From Hujiaoplasma nucleasis (lineage in GTDB: Bacteria > Bacillota_I > Bacilli_A > Izemoplasmatales > Hujiaoplasmataceae): a stretch of 64,000 bases of DNA. Location of the stretch: positions 682,001 to 746,000 of the forward strand of contig NZ_CP051151.1 in NCBI RefSeq assembly GCF_013745115.1, written 5' to 3'. Below the pieces are notes generated by a model. That model worked only from the letters and a program-made list of their open reading frames with translations, did not search any database and was not told the DNA's origin. A program made the translations under genes and the position numbers. Below, piece after piece: positions 1 through 9,812 of the stretch; the stretch's first letter is position 1; every line of letters starts with the position of its first letter.

Positions 1-3000
1 ACCTTAATCATTTGCCCTAAATCATTCATAATGTAAATATATTCAGGACTATAAAATACAACTAATCCTTCTACAAAGGCTTCTGAATAAGATTCTAAAT
101 CAGAAAACTCATCTACAGTAATAGCATTTAACTGTGATGTATAATGAATAGTTTCATTAATATCCCCAGCTGTAACTGTAATTGTAATAGCAAAGATTTG
201 GTCACTCATACTATATGTAAAATAGTTTATATCAAAATCATAGTAAGCAAAATTAGGATCATCAAATGACCAAGAAATTTCAGCACCAATCACAGGGTGA
301 TAAGCAGGGATATCTATAGTTTCAAAAACTTGGAAAGTTTTACCATCATAATAATGATGGAACATATCTACTAAAATATCAACCCGTTCTTGATCAGTGT
401 ATTCAGGAATTCTTAAGTCATTACGGATACCTTCATAATAGAACATTAAGCTACCATCAAAGTCACGGTAGATAAAACCACGAATAATCACTTCTAAACC
501 TATATAATCAAATACTTTTTCAAAAGCACCATGACTCATCATCATTAATGGTATTTGATTATTTTCAGTTACAATATAAACCCCATAATCTATTTCACTT
601 AATTGATCTAATAATTGTCCTCTAATTTCTATATATTGACCATATATATGTAAATTATCAAGATTTAAAGCTAATAAATCAGCATCTGTATAAACACTCG
701 GTGAAAGCATTAAATCATTGCCTTTAGAAATAATCTTTTTAACCACCAAATCACCATCAAAGAAATCTAGATAAGTCATTTGATAATCTCTATCATTTCT
801 TACAGCTAATCTAGCATAATCACCAACTTCTAAATAAGGAATATTGTAAGCGTATAAATAACCGCTATCATCTTTTAGTAACATATCCATTTCTGATTTA
901 GAAATAACAATAGCATCAATTAAGAAGACTGAACCAGTCATGTCATCAATCACTTCAGAAATCAAAGCTATATCCATAGGCATCAAAGTCACCATTAAAG
1001 TAAATGTATAAGCTTGGTCATTGATTGTCAATGCAACTTCAAATGGAATCTCAACTTGACTATCTGTATTTTTAAACTGTTGATTAACTGAATCAAAGTA
1101 ATCTTCATATCCTAAGGCAGGTTCATATGAAATGTATTGTCCAAAATATGGCAAGTCTTGAATCATTAAAGTATCACCAGAGAAGAATACTAAGTTGAAA
1201 TTAGATTCAATACTTGATTTAATCAATAAAGCTTTTTCTTCTATACTTAAGGCTAATACAGAATATGATAACATAGAAGCTATAGGCTCATCACCAAAAA
1301 CATCAAAAACAAAGTCTAAAGAAATTTGATTTCCTATATTATTTAAGAAATCTAATTCTGTTAAAGTATCAATCGTATCGTAATTAATCATGATACTTGT
1401 CAAAGATATAGGATCAAATACATAATAATTTGAATCTATTGTTAATAATATACCCTCAATAGAGAAAGTTTCGTACATATTATCAATAGATAAATATTGT
1501 AATTCAGACATAGGAATCGGAGTTATGGTTGGTAATGGTTGATCTGTGCCTATAAGGCCAATATTCAACACATAATCAATCACAGGAATACCATTATAGA
1601 AATTAAGCAATCCAAGAACATTGATTTGATCTCCTACATTATATGGACTATGATCAACATCAATTGCTAAATAACCAGTATCATCAAAAATAAGTAGGCC
1701 AGTGACGCCAGTCTTCATTTTTCCATATATGACACCTGTTACTTGAATTACAGTACCTGCAGGTTGATGAGTTTGATAGAAGATTGAACTTTGATCTGTC
1801 TCATCTATCCACCTTGCATAAAGAATAATATCTTCAGCTGGCATATATGACCAAGAAAAACTAATATTATAAGCAGCGTCCACATACCATCCTGCAAATG
1901 AATAACCTTCTTTAGTTGGTTCAGTAGGTTCAGTAATAACATCTTGATAATAATAAGTATCTGCTAGTAAAGAACTTCCACCAACACTATCATAAGTTAT
2001 GGTATAACTTATCATTGACCAGCCACCATAAAGTACTACATCATTATCTGGATAAGTTGTCCACTCAACTTCTGTGGTTAATTCAGGTTCTAAATACCAA
2101 CCTGTAAATGTTCGTCCAGTTAATGAAGGCGTTGGTAAAGTTAAAGAATCACCACTAAAACCTAACATCAAAGGAACATCATAATCATCTATATCATATT
2201 CAACTGTTACTTTTTTACTCAACCATTTTGCATAAAGAATGATATTTTCAGCTTCAATATGGTCAAATTCATATGGAATACTTAAATCCATATCTTCATA
2301 CCAACCACCAAAAACAAGACCTTCTTTACTAGGATCTTCTGGTTGGTTAATGATACTTCCATAATCAGCTAGAATATCATCGACTAATGAACCACCATTT
2401 TCTTCAAAAGTAATTGAATATTGATTAACCTGCCACTTAGCATATAAAACTAAATTATTAGCAGGCATTAAAGTTTGGGTAAATGCTTGTTCAAGTGCTT
2501 CATCTTCATACCAAGCTAAGAAAGTATACCCTTCTTTTGTCGGTGGGTTAGGTAAAACAATAGTTGCTTGATAATTTAATAAGATTTCTTTGATATTATT
2601 TCCACCATTTTCTTCAAAGAAAATAGAATATTGATTTATTTGCCATTTAGCATAAAGAATTAAATCTTGAGCCGGCATATTAATATCACCAAACTCAATG
2701 TTAAAATCACTATCTTCATACCAACCCATAAACGAATAACCTTCTTTAACAGGGTCATCTGGCATTGGGATAGAAGCATCATAATCTAAAGTCAAATCAC
2801 TAAGTAAAGAGCCACCATTTTCTTCAAAAGTAATGGAATATTGATTGATTTGCCACTTACCATAAAGATTAAAATCTTGAGCAGGCATTTGTGTTAAAGC
2901 GAAGACTTGAGTAAAGTCTTGGTCTGAATACCATGCTTGGAAAGTATATCCAGTTTTAATTGGATTAGCAGGCAGCATAATAACTTCATTATAATCAAAA

Positions 3001-5354
3001 ACAAGTTCATCAATAAGCAATCCGTCCATATCTATGAGTGATACAGTATATTGATTAATTTGCCATTTAGCATATAAAGTGATATTTTCTGCAGGCATAT
3101 AATTATCAGAAAACTCAATGTTAAAATCACTATCTTCATACCAACCCACAAAACTATATCCTTCTTTGATAGGATTAGCAGGAAGAGAAATAGAATCTTC
3201 ATAGAAATAAGTTAAATCATTGATTGAAGAACCACCATTCTCTTCAAAAGAAATGTTGTATTGAATAGGCGTCCATTTGGCATATAAAGATATATCTCCC
3301 ATAGGCATTTGACTTCCAGTAAATGCCACAGTCAATAATTCATCTTCATACCAACCAGCAAATGTAAAACCTACCTTTTCAGGCTGGTACAAATCTAATA
3401 TAGACTCATAATCTACCAATTCTTGCCTAATTAAACCATTAGAAGCACCAGGTATATCTATTTGATAAGGACTGGTATAATGATTAAAGTTTCCTGCCCC
3501 AAAGTGGCCAGTACCATTGGCACCCAATCCATATAATTGATTGTTTGAATCCATCATAAAAGTCGTATCTTTTACAAAGAGATACTTAACAACATCAAGA
3601 TTTATATGACTAGTCATTTCTGTAATTTCGTTTATAGATGAAATTTCATTTCCTAAAGCAAACTGATTATTTGCATTATAACCAAGTACATATATTTTAG
3701 AATAAGCTGTAAAAATTATGGTATTGTTATGATGAACAATAATATCAATAATTTTATCGCCTTCATCTAAGCCTAGTAAATCTGTAATATCAGTTGGTGT
3801 ATATAATGGAAATGATTGATCAACACCAAACTTACCAATACCATCATGGCCAGTAACCATTAATCTACCTTTTTCTGTTAAGAAATAAGAAGTATATTGT
3901 CCAGCTTCTATCTTTATAATAGAATCTTCACTTTCTGTGAAAGTTAGATGGCTATTCAGCAAGGTTGGATTTGTCACGTTCATAATTCCAGAACTTTCCA
4001 AACCTAATTGCCCATTATAAGCCCACCCAAAGCCAAAAATTCTACCAAAATTGGTCATTACTAAAGTATGAACATTACCAAATTGAACATCGATAACAGC
4101 TTCATCTCCTAATAAGTTTAATCTTGGAGTCAAATCATAAGGCGTGTATTGGTGTTCTTGGCTAGCATTTCCAACTTGATAATAAGAGTTATATCCCCAG
4201 ATAAAAACTCTACCATTTGAAGTTATAGCCGCCGAATTATAATAATCACCATCAATCCATAAAATAACTTCATCTTCAGCTAAAGCAAATTGACTTGTAA
4301 TATCTATTGGTGTAAATTGGTTAACATTGTTGCCAACACCTAAGGATCCATATGAATTCTGCCCCCAAGCGAAAATCCTATTTTCACTGGTCATAGCAAA
4401 TAACTGCAAGTAACCACTGATCGATAAGATGACTTCATCTTCATGTAGTGGGAAATAATCATTAATAGCTTGAAAATTAACCCATTGATAATTATTAGTA
4501 TCTAAATAAGTATTACCACTGGCATAGATAGTAAAATCATCCATGAAAATAAATGAAGTATAAGCAGTATTATAGAAATCAACCATAAATGAATCAACTT
4601 CATCAAAATATGAAATTTGATATTGATTTGGCATCCACTTAGCATATAAAATAATGCCATTTAAAGGCATGGTAGAGAATGCATATAAATTGGATAATTC
4701 TACATCACTATACCAACCAGAAAAACTATATCCAGGTCTCTCTGGATGATTAGGTTCAATCAATGGCTCATTGTATAAATCTACAATATCTGGAACTAAA
4801 GAACCGCCATTTTCTTCAAAGACAATGGTATATTGATTTGGTGTATATTTAGCATAAATAGTAACTTCATCAGCTAATTCATCAGAAAACACAAATTCAT
4901 TTTCAAAATTCAATGAATCATACCACTCAACAAAAGTATAGCCATCTTTACTTGGAACAGGCAAAATCACATTTTGACTGTTTTCAGGAAATACCAAAAT
5001 ATTGTTTTCAAGACTACCACCTTGAGCATCTAAATTTATAGTAATTTCCCTTAACAAGGTAGTAGGAACTTCTGTCGTTGGTTCCTCGGTTGTTGGTGCT
5101 TCAGTTGTTGGTTCTTCAGTTGTAGGTTCTTCTGTAGGAGACAGAGTTGTTGGAACTTCCGTAGGCAGTAAAGTCGTTTCCTCTTCACTAGGAAGTTCTG
5201 TTGTAGGTATCTCAGTTATTAAATCACTTGTTTCTTCATCACTGGTGATACCTGTTGGAAAAGTCATATCACTTGGTACAGTTAATCCTTGATCGCATGC
5301 TGTGAGAGTAAGAAAAATCATTAATGATAGAAAAATAAATAAAGTTTTCTTCAT
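1..5354 (-). CDS. Giant surface lipoprotein with InlB-type repeats and RCC1 propeller (3' end outside window)
   Basis: The open frame runs from ATG at 5354 off the window edge, giving at least 1,783 residues. A lipoprotein signal peptide ends in LTAC with the lipid Cys at residue 20. Residues about 45-100 are a Thr/Pro/Glu tether (TEEPTTE type). Two InlB/Listeria-Bacteroides repeats (GWY...LYAKW motif) follow, then about six RCC1-like repeats (residues ~270-625, motifs such as FGWAYNGQLGL), then eight more InlB-type repeats to about 1180. After that come OB-fold-like segments resembling the one in the nuclease lipoprotein at 13890-15803. The start has a GGGAGGG ribosome site. The family role is adhesion or surface binding. 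A catalytic domain may lie in the missing C-terminus; the OB folds make a nuclease possible, but this is inference. Confidence 0.85.
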   Translation of the reverse strand, partial: MKKTLFIFLSLMIFLTLTACDQGLTVPSDMTFPTGITSDEETSDLITEIPTTELPSEEETTLLPTEVPTTLSPTEEPTTEEPTTEAPTTEEPTTEVPTTLLREITINLDAQGGSLENNILVFPENSQNVILPVPSKDGYTFVEWYDSLNFENEFVFSDELADEVTIYAKYTPNQYTIVFEENGGSLVPDIVDLYNEPLIEPNHPERPGYSFSGWYSDVELSNLYAFSTMPLNGIILYAKWMPNQYQISYFDEVDSFMVDFYNTAYTSFIFMDDFTIYASGNTYLDTNNYQWVNFQAINDYFPLHEDEVILSISGYLQLFAMTSENRIFAWGQNSYGSLGVGNNVNQFTPIDITSQFALAEDEVILWIDGDYYNSAAITSNGRVFIWGYNSYYQVGNASQEHQYTPYDLTPRLNLLGDEAVIDVQFGNVHTLVMTNFGRIFGFGWAYNGQLGLESSGIMNVTNPTLLNSHLTFTESEDSIIKIEAGQYTSYFLTEKGRLMVTGHDGIGKFGVDQSFPLYTPTDITDLLGLDEGDKIIDIIVHHNNTIIFTAYSKIYVLGYNANNQFALGNEISSINEITEMTSHINLDVVKYLFVKDTTFMMDSNNQLYGLGANGTGHFGAGNFNHYTSPYQIDIPGASNGLIRQELVDYESILDLYQPEKVGFTFAGWYEDELLTVAFTGSQMPMGDISLYAKWTPIQYNISFEENGGSSINDLTYFYEDSISLPANPIKEGYSFVGWYEDSDFNIEFSDNYMPAENITLYAKWQINQYTVSLIDMDGLLIDELVFDYNEVIMLPANPIKTGYTFQAWYSDQDFTQVFALTQMPAQDFNLYGKWQINQYSITFEENGGSLLSDLTLDYDASIPMPDDPVKEGYSFMGWYEDSDFNIEFGDINMPAQDLILYAKWQINQYSIFFEENGGNNIKEILLNYQATIVLPNPPTKEGYTFLAWYEDEALEQAFTQTLMPANNLVLYAKWQVNQYSITFEENGGSLVDDILADYGSIINQPEDPSKEGLVFGGWYEDMDLSIPYEFDHIEAENIILYAKWLSKKVTVEYDIDDYDVPLMLGFSGDSLTLPTPSLTGRTFTGWYLEPELTTEVEWTTYPDNDVVLYGGWSMISYTITYDSVGGSSLLADTYYYQDVITEPTEPTKEGYSFAGWYVDAAYNISFSWSYMPAEDIILYARWIDETDQSSIFYQTHQPAGTVIQVTGVIYGKMKTGVTGLLIFDDTGYLAIDVDHSPYNVGDQINVLGLLNFYNGIPVIDYVLNIGLIGTDQPLPTITPIPMSELQYLSIDNMYETFSIEGILLTIDSNYYVFDPISLTSIMINYDTIDTLTELDFLNNIGNQISLDFVFDVFGDEPIASMLSYSVLALSIEEKALLIKSSIESNFNLVFFSGDTLMIQDLPYFGQYISYEPALGYEDYFDSVNQQFKNTDSQVEIPFEVALTINDQAYTFTLMVTLMPMDIALISEVIDDMTGSVFLIDAIVISKSEMDMLLKDDSGYLYAYNIPYLEVGDYARLAVRNDRDYQMTYLDFFDGDLVVKKIISKGNDLMLSPSVYTDADLLALNLDNLHIYGQYIEIRGQLLDQLSEIDYGVYIVTENNQIPLMMMSHGAFEKVFDYIGLEVIIRGFIYRDFDGSLMFYYEGIRNDLRIPEYTDQERVDILVDMFHHYYDGKTFQVFETIDIPAYHPVIGAEISWSFDDPNFAYYDFDINYFTYSMSDQIFAITITVTAGDINETIHYTSQLNAITVDEFSDLESYSEAFVEGLVVFYSPEYIYIMNDLGQMIK
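5044..5220 (-). repeat. Thr/Pro/Glu tether-coding repeat in the giant lipoprotein
   Basis: Degenerate repeats of the codons for EEPTTE/APTTE follow the lipobox. The same type of low-complexity linker occurs in three other lipoproteins in this window. It probably spaces the folded part from the membrane. Confidence 0.7.
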
Positions 5355-5524
5355 ATTTTCCCTCCCTTATATTTTAATTATATAATTGATTTAAAATAAT
5401 GGTATTATTTTTTTCGAAAAAACTAAAAAATATATGGTAAATACCCCTTTATAAAGACTAAACTGACAAAATAGAGTGATTTTTTCTACTCTAACATATA
5501 TTTTATAAGAATTCAGAATGTTTA

Positions 5525-5552
5525 TAAAAAAAAGACGCCATTGAGCGTCTTT
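5525..5552 (-). terminator. Rho-independent terminator after the EAL gene
   Basis: On the minus strand, AAAGACGC and GCGTCTTT form an 8-bp stem around a 6-nt loop, followed by a run of T. It lies 17 nt beyond the stop of the EAL-domain gene. Confidence 0.85.
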
Positions 5553-5568
5553 AAAGAGTATTAGCTTT

Positions 5569-6972
5569 TTAAACCTTAGATTCTTTAATAAAATTTTTAT
5601 ACCAATCTAGAATTTGATCTTCATTCATAGGTCTAGCTATATAAAAACCTTGAATATAATCAATACCTAATTTTTTAGCTTCTTCAAACATTTCTAATGT
5701 TTCTACACCTTCAGCCACAACTTTTAAATTGAATTGATGAGCCAATTTAACAGTAGCTTGAATGATTTGTTTTATTGATTCTTTATCAACTATATGAGAT
5801 ACAAAGTGACGATCAATCTTTAAGAAATCTGTCCTAAATTGACTTAGGTAAGTTAAAGAAGAATAGCCTTTACCAAAATCATCAATGGCAATTTTAATGC
5901 CTGCATCCTTAATAGATTGAATGGTTTTCTTAGAATGTTTTTTTTCTTCTAGTAAGACTGTTTCAGTAATCTCAAAAATCAATAAATCAGTATGTGCTTT
6001 TTCTTCTTCAATAATTTTTATAACCCTATCAAAAAAACCAGGATTTTTAATATTCTTAATAGAAAGATTAATTGAAATATAAAACTTAAAACCTTTTTCA
6101 TATAGCAAATTTTGAGTTTGAATGGTTTTTCTAATAACCCATTCAGTCATAGGGTGTATTAACTGAGTTGATTCAACCAAAGGAATAAAATCATTAGGCA
6201 TAATCAAACCATAATCAGGACTATTCCAACGGATTAAAGCTTCTAAACCAATTAATTTATTAGATTGGGCATCAATAACCGGTTGATACATTAAAAATGT
6301 TTGGTCCTCTTTTAAGGCATTAGGAAATAGACCTAATAAATTAAATTCATATTTTCTAGTTAATAAATCATTATCAAAAATAACATAAGGTAAATTATTT
6401 GCTTTAGCATAGCCAGCAAGTCTATCTGTATCTCTAAAGGGAATAAGCGTTTTACAATCTTTAAATTTCTTAGTTTCACTCACACCAATAGAATAATCTA
6501 CATATATCTTTACTTGTTCTATTTCGATTTGATTAGTTAAACCTTCAACGATTTTTTTACCATCTGAATCTAAATTTTCTAACTTAAAAACAATCCAAAA
6601 TTTATCCGAATCGACTTGAATAACAACAGACTGATCAGGAAGACGATTATCAATATAATCATGCATAGCTTTCATGGCTTGAATATATAAATCTGTCCCT
6701 AAGACTTCAGAGATTCTATTCTTATTATTAATTAATACAGTCGCTATAACGACCTGACCTTGTATATGTTCATCATCTAAAGAAATTAAATAATTAATAT
6801 TTTCAATACCAGTATCTGGTTGATGTAAATACAAAACATCATTTTCTTTAATGATCTTTTTATATTTTTCAACAAAATACCCACTTAAACCACCAATAGC
6901 CATAAATATTATTAAACGGTAAAACCAATTAATGAATTCTTGAGGCTCTCCAGTTTCAACCACCAAAGGCAT
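5569..6972 (-). CDS. EAL-domain c-di-GMP phosphodiesterase, downstream part of a split membrane protein
   Basis: This 467-residue frame has a membrane segment (residues ~18-35), a degenerate GGDEF domain (~45-205, the signature replaced by DSDKF) and a full EAL domain (~215-467). EAL at 244-246, the INLS Asn, EITET, DDFGKGYSS, LKID, EGVET and QGF are all present, so hydrolysis of c-di-GMP is expected. The first codon directly follows a TAA that separates it, in the same frame, from a 74-codon membrane reading frame (6973-7197). The residues on both sides of the TAA read as one continuous membrane domain. The ATG here has no ribosome site of its own, so it is either a broken gene or is translated by re-initiation at TAA-ATG. 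Confidence 0.85.
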   Translation of the reverse strand: MPLVVETGEPQEFINWFYRLIIFMAIGGLSGYFVEKYKKIIKENDVLYLHQPDTGIENINYLISLDDEHIQGQVVIATVLINNKNRISEVLGTDLYIQAMKAMHDYIDNRLPDQSVVIQVDSDKFWIVFKLENLDSDGKKIVEGLTNQIEIEQVKIYVDYSIGVSETKKFKDCKTLIPFRDTDRLAGYAKANNLPYVIFDNDLLTRKYEFNLLGLFPNALKEDQTFLMYQPVIDAQSNKLIGLEALIRWNSPDYGLIMPNDFIPLVESTQLIHPMTEWVIRKTIQTQNLLYEKGFKFYISINLSIKNIKNPGFFDRVIKIIEEEKAHTDLLIFEITETVLLEEKKHSKKTIQSIKDAGIKIAIDDFGKGYSSLTYLSQFRTDFLKIDRHFVSHIVDKESIKQIIQATVKLAHQFNLKVVAEGVETLEMFEEAKKLGIDYIQGFYIARPMNEDQILDWYKNFIKESKV

Positions 6973-7197
6973 TTAAGGACCTAAAAGAATACCACCAATG
7001 AAACCAGCGATCAAACCACATTTAAGGCCAAAAAATATCCCAGCCAAAAGGATAGAAATATACATGGTATGAGAGAAAACATACTTGATACCACCTGTGT
7101 AATATACAAAAAGGTATATGAGTGGAAATGATAATATCAGTATTGCTAGTACAATATACTTATGATACTTACTTATAAAATCTTTAAATTTTTCCAT
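6973..7197 (-). pseudogene. N-terminal membrane fragment of the split EAL phosphodiesterase
   Basis: Seventy-four codons begin at ATG 7197, behind a good ribosome site (AGAGG, 8 nt upstream). They encode two or three hydrophobic segments ending in GGILLGP, then TAA. The next codon is the ATG of the EAL frame, in phase. A single T to A change (TTA to TAA) would explain the break. Reading across it gives an ordinary sensor membrane domain continuing into MPLVVETGEP. A sequencing error, a nonsense mutation, or translational coupling of two polypeptides cannot be told apart here. Confidence 0.7.
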
Positions 7198-7279
7198 AGC
7201 CTTCCTCTCAGTGAAATACTTCAATATAAATTCATTATACAATAGAATCAAAATAAATAACAATAAATTAGCGAAAAAT

Positions 7280-7304
7280 AAAAAAAAGCACTTAAAAAGT
7301 GCTT
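7280..7304 (-). terminator. Terminator of the ptb-buk operon
   Basis: AAGCACTT and AAGTGCTT form a stem followed by eight T on the minus strand. The hairpin overlaps the first two bases of the buk stop codon (7303-7305). Confidence 0.85.
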
Positions 7305-8373
7305 AATATACTTGGGACTTCTCTTGTTTTAGCATTACACGCATAGCGCCTTCCGCTAAAGATCTCATTTCATCTTCACCTGGATAGACTTTAATAGGCA
7401 TGATTGGGTTGATATGATCTTTTAAATATTTTATGAAATAATCACTATAAGCTATACCACCAGTAATCAATATTCCATCAATCTCGCCCTTAGCAGCAAA
7501 ATACAAAGATCCAATTTCTTTCACTACATTATAAGCCATGGCATCATAATGCAATTTAGCTTCTTGATCACCAGCATTAATTCTTTCTTCAACCACTCTA
7601 GCGTCATTGGTCCCTAAATAGGATACCAAACCCCCTTGTCCAACCAAGAGTTTCTTAACTTCTTCTTTCGTATATTCACCAGAGAAACAAAGGTCTACCA
7701 ATGGATAAGTAGGGATTGTTCCTGTTCTCTCAGGAGAAAAAGGACCATCTCCACCTAGGGCATTATTGCAGTCTATGACTCGACCTTTTTTATGTAAGCC
7801 TACAGAGATACCTCCACCTAAGTGAGTGACAATAAGATTTAAATCTTTATATTCTTTTTTAATATCTTTAGCAAATTGCATGGCAATAGCTTTTTGATTT
7901 AAAGCATGAAATACAGAACGTCTTTCAATTAATTTTTGACCAGAAATTCTAGAAATATCTTCAAATTCATCGATACATACAGGATTAACAATATAAGCAG
8001 GTCGATTAAATTCTTTAGCGAAACCATCAGCTAAAATAGCACCTAAATTAGATGCATGATATCCATACTCACCTGATCTTAAATCCCTTAACATTTCTTT
8101 ATTGACTAGGTAAGTTCCACCATTTTTAAGAGGCTTCATCATACCACCACGTCCAACAAAAACGTCAAAGTCTTTTAATTCGTAATCATGTTCCTTAATA
8201 AAGTCTATAATAACATTTCTTCTGAAATCAGCTTGATCGATGATTGATTTAAAGACTTTTAACTCTTCAACGTCATGTCTTAAGGTTTGTTCTTTCACTA
8301 GTTTACTATTGTAATAAACTGCGACTTTAGTTGACGTTGAACCTGGGTTAATCGCTAAAATTAGATAATCCAT
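7303..8373 (-). CDS. buk: Butyrate kinase (branched-chain fatty acid kinase)
   Basis: This ASKHA-fold acetate/butyrate kinase family protein is about 356 residues, normal length. The N-terminal phosphate-binding motif NPGSTSTK, the central HLGGGISVG and GGDGPFSPERTG, and the late ITGGIAYS are all present. It makes ATP from an acyl phosphate and ADP, the last step of the operon's pathway. The second ATG at 8373 is preferred because GGTGG lies 9 nt before it; the first ATG at 8379 is too close. It overlaps the end of ptb by 26 nt, implying coupled translation. Given the oxidoreductase upstream, the substrates are probably isobutyryl-, isovaleryl- or methylbutyryl-phosphate rather than only butyryl-phosphate (inference). 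Confidence 0.93.
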   Translation of the reverse strand: MDYLILAINPGSTSTKVAVYYNSKLVKEQTLRHDVEELKVFKSIIDQADFRRNVIIDFIKEHDYELKDFDVFVGRGGMMKPLKNGGTYLVNKEMLRDLRSGEYGYHASNLGAILADGFAKEFNRPAYIVNPVCIDEFEDISRISGQKLIERRSVFHALNQKAIAMQFAKDIKKEYKDLNLIVTHLGGGISVGLHKKGRVIDCNNALGGDGPFSPERTGTIPTYPLVDLCFSGEYTKEEVKKLLVGQGGLVSYLGTNDARVVEERINAGDQEAKLHYDAMAYNVVKEIGSLYFAAKGEIDGILITGGIAYSDYFIKYLKDHINPIMPIKVYPGEDEMRSLAEGAMRVMLKQEKSQVY

Positions 8374-9262
8374 TTGCATTCACCACCGCTAAAATAATTG
8401 AATTTAATTTTGCTTCTGCTGTATCAGCTCTTGATGTTAATACAATAGGTACTTTTGCTCCTAAAATAATTCCAGCAGATTTCCCACCTGCCAAAAACAT
8501 ACATGTTTTATAAAAGATATTACCACCATCTAAGTTAGGGAAAATCATAATATCACAATCTCCAGCGACCTCAGATTCAATACCTTTTTGTTTCACTGAT
8601 TCATCAGATACTAGATTATCAATAGCAAAAGGACCATCAATCAAGAAATCAATGTCTTTATCTTTGTAATAATTGACAATTTCTTGAGCGTGAAGGGTTG
8701 ATTCAATTTTTGAATTCACTTTTTCAACAGCTGAAACTAAACCAACTTTTGGTTCTTTATAGCCTAAGGTTCTTGCTAATTCAACAGCTGCTTCAATAAT
8801 CTCTATTTTTTGTTCAACATTAGGATTAATATTCATAGCCCCATCTGTCGCAAAAATAACCTTAGGGTAAGTTGGTAAAGACACAACCCCAACATGAGAT
8901 AATAAATGTGCTTTCTTAATTCCAGTATCAGAATTAACAACTTCTTTTAAAATCAACTTAGTATCAATTAAACCCTTCATAACGATGTCGCATTGTCCTT
9001 GATTCACTAAATTCATAGCAATTAAACTTGCCTTAGAAGGATCCATCTCATGAATAATTTGATAAGGTTTTTGTAAATGATACTTACTAATAAGCTTTTC
9101 TATTTCTACTTGGTCACCGATTAGAACTGGTTCAATAAAACCTTGTTTAGAGGCTCCATATACAGCTTCAATCACATGATCATCATGTGCAAAGACAACC
9201 GCCATTTTCTTGCGGTTGACTTTTTCAGCCAGTTTTGCTAATTCAGCAACTGACTTAAGCAT
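8348..9262 (-). CDS. ptb: Phosphate butyryltransferase
   Basis: A 304-residue protein of the phosphate acetyl/butyryltransferase family. Visible family features are FAHDDHVIEAV near the N-terminus, the central DGAMNINPN stretch and GGKSAGIILGAKVP at the C-terminus. It converts acyl-CoA and phosphate to acyl phosphate, which butyrate kinase uses. It overlaps the 2-oxoacid oxidoreductase gamma gene by 8 nt and buk by 26 nt, so the three are one transcript. Confidence 0.93.
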   Translation of the reverse strand: MLKSVAELAKLAEKVNRKKMAVVFAHDDHVIEAVYGASKQGFIEPVLIGDQVEIEKLISKYHLQKPYQIIHEMDPSKASLIAMNLVNQGQCDIVMKGLIDTKLILKEVVNSDTGIKKAHLLSHVGVVSLPTYPKVIFATDGAMNINPNVEQKIEIIEAAVELARTLGYKEPKVGLVSAVEKVNSKIESTLHAQEIVNYYKDKDIDFLIDGPFAIDNLVSDESVKQKGIESEVAGDCDIMIFPNLDGGNIFYKTCMFLAGGKSAGIILGAKVPIVLTSRADTAEAKLNSIILAVVNANGLSNFSD

Positions 9263-9812
9263 ACTTGATACCTAGACCTTTCACAAAGTCTTTTCCTTTT
9301 TGTATTGCTTGCATATTCACATCTAATAAGTGAGCTTTTCTCTCGCCTAAGAATTTTTTAATAATCGCTTCAATGGTCTTATCTGTAAAAATATGAGTTA
9401 ACTCTAAATAAGCTCCCATCATCACCATATTAGCAACTTTCTCGTTTCCTAACTCAACAGCGATTTCATTCACAGGAACACCTACTGCTATACAGCCTTC
9501 TTCTTTAACTTCATCTTGGATGAGTGAAGCGTTGTATAAAATCAAACCATTATTAGCAACATTTTCTCTAAATTTCTCTAATGATGGCAAGTTAAAAGCA
9601 ACCAAATGATCAGCATTTTTAAAAGTAGGTGAATTGATTTGTTTATCAGAAACAATCACAGAACAGTTGGCCGTACCACCTCTTGTTTCAGGACCATATG
9701 ATGGAAACCATAAACCATTGATATCATCATAAGTTGCTGAATAAGCTAAGATTTGACCAAACATCATGACACCTTGGCCACCAAAACCGGCCACTTTAAC
9801 ATTATGATTCAT
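9255..9812 (-). CDS. 2-oxoacid:ferredoxin oxidoreductase, gamma subunit
   Basis: The POR gamma domain (VAGFGGQGVMMFGQILA; SYGPETRGGTANCSVIVS) spans almost all of the 185 residues. The start at ATG 9812 is chosen because AAGGGGG lies 6 nt before it; a longer frame to 9839 lacks support. It overlaps the beta gene by 11 nt. With alpha, beta and delta subunits it forms the enzyme that oxidatively decarboxylates a 2-oxoacid to acyl-CoA, reducing ferredoxin. The adjoining ptb-buk pair favours a 2-oxoisovalerate (VOR) type, though a 2-oxoglutarate type cannot be excluded. Confidence 0.9.
   Translation of the reverse strand: MNHNVKVAGFGGQGVMMFGQILAYSATYDDINGLWFPSYGPETRGGTANCSVIVSDKQINSPTFKNADHLVAFNLPSLEKFRENVANNGLILYNASLIQDEVKEEGCIAVGVPVNEIAVELGNEKVANMVMMGAYLELTHIFTDKTIEAIIKKFLGERKAHLLDVNMQAIQKGKDFVKGLGIKYA

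Noticed and set aside
5569-7197. Use of a non-standard genetic code to explain the stop in the EAL gene
   Set aside because: The stop is TAA, not TGA; TGA acts as a stop elsewhere (fbp) and Trp is TGG throughout, so code 4 does not apply.
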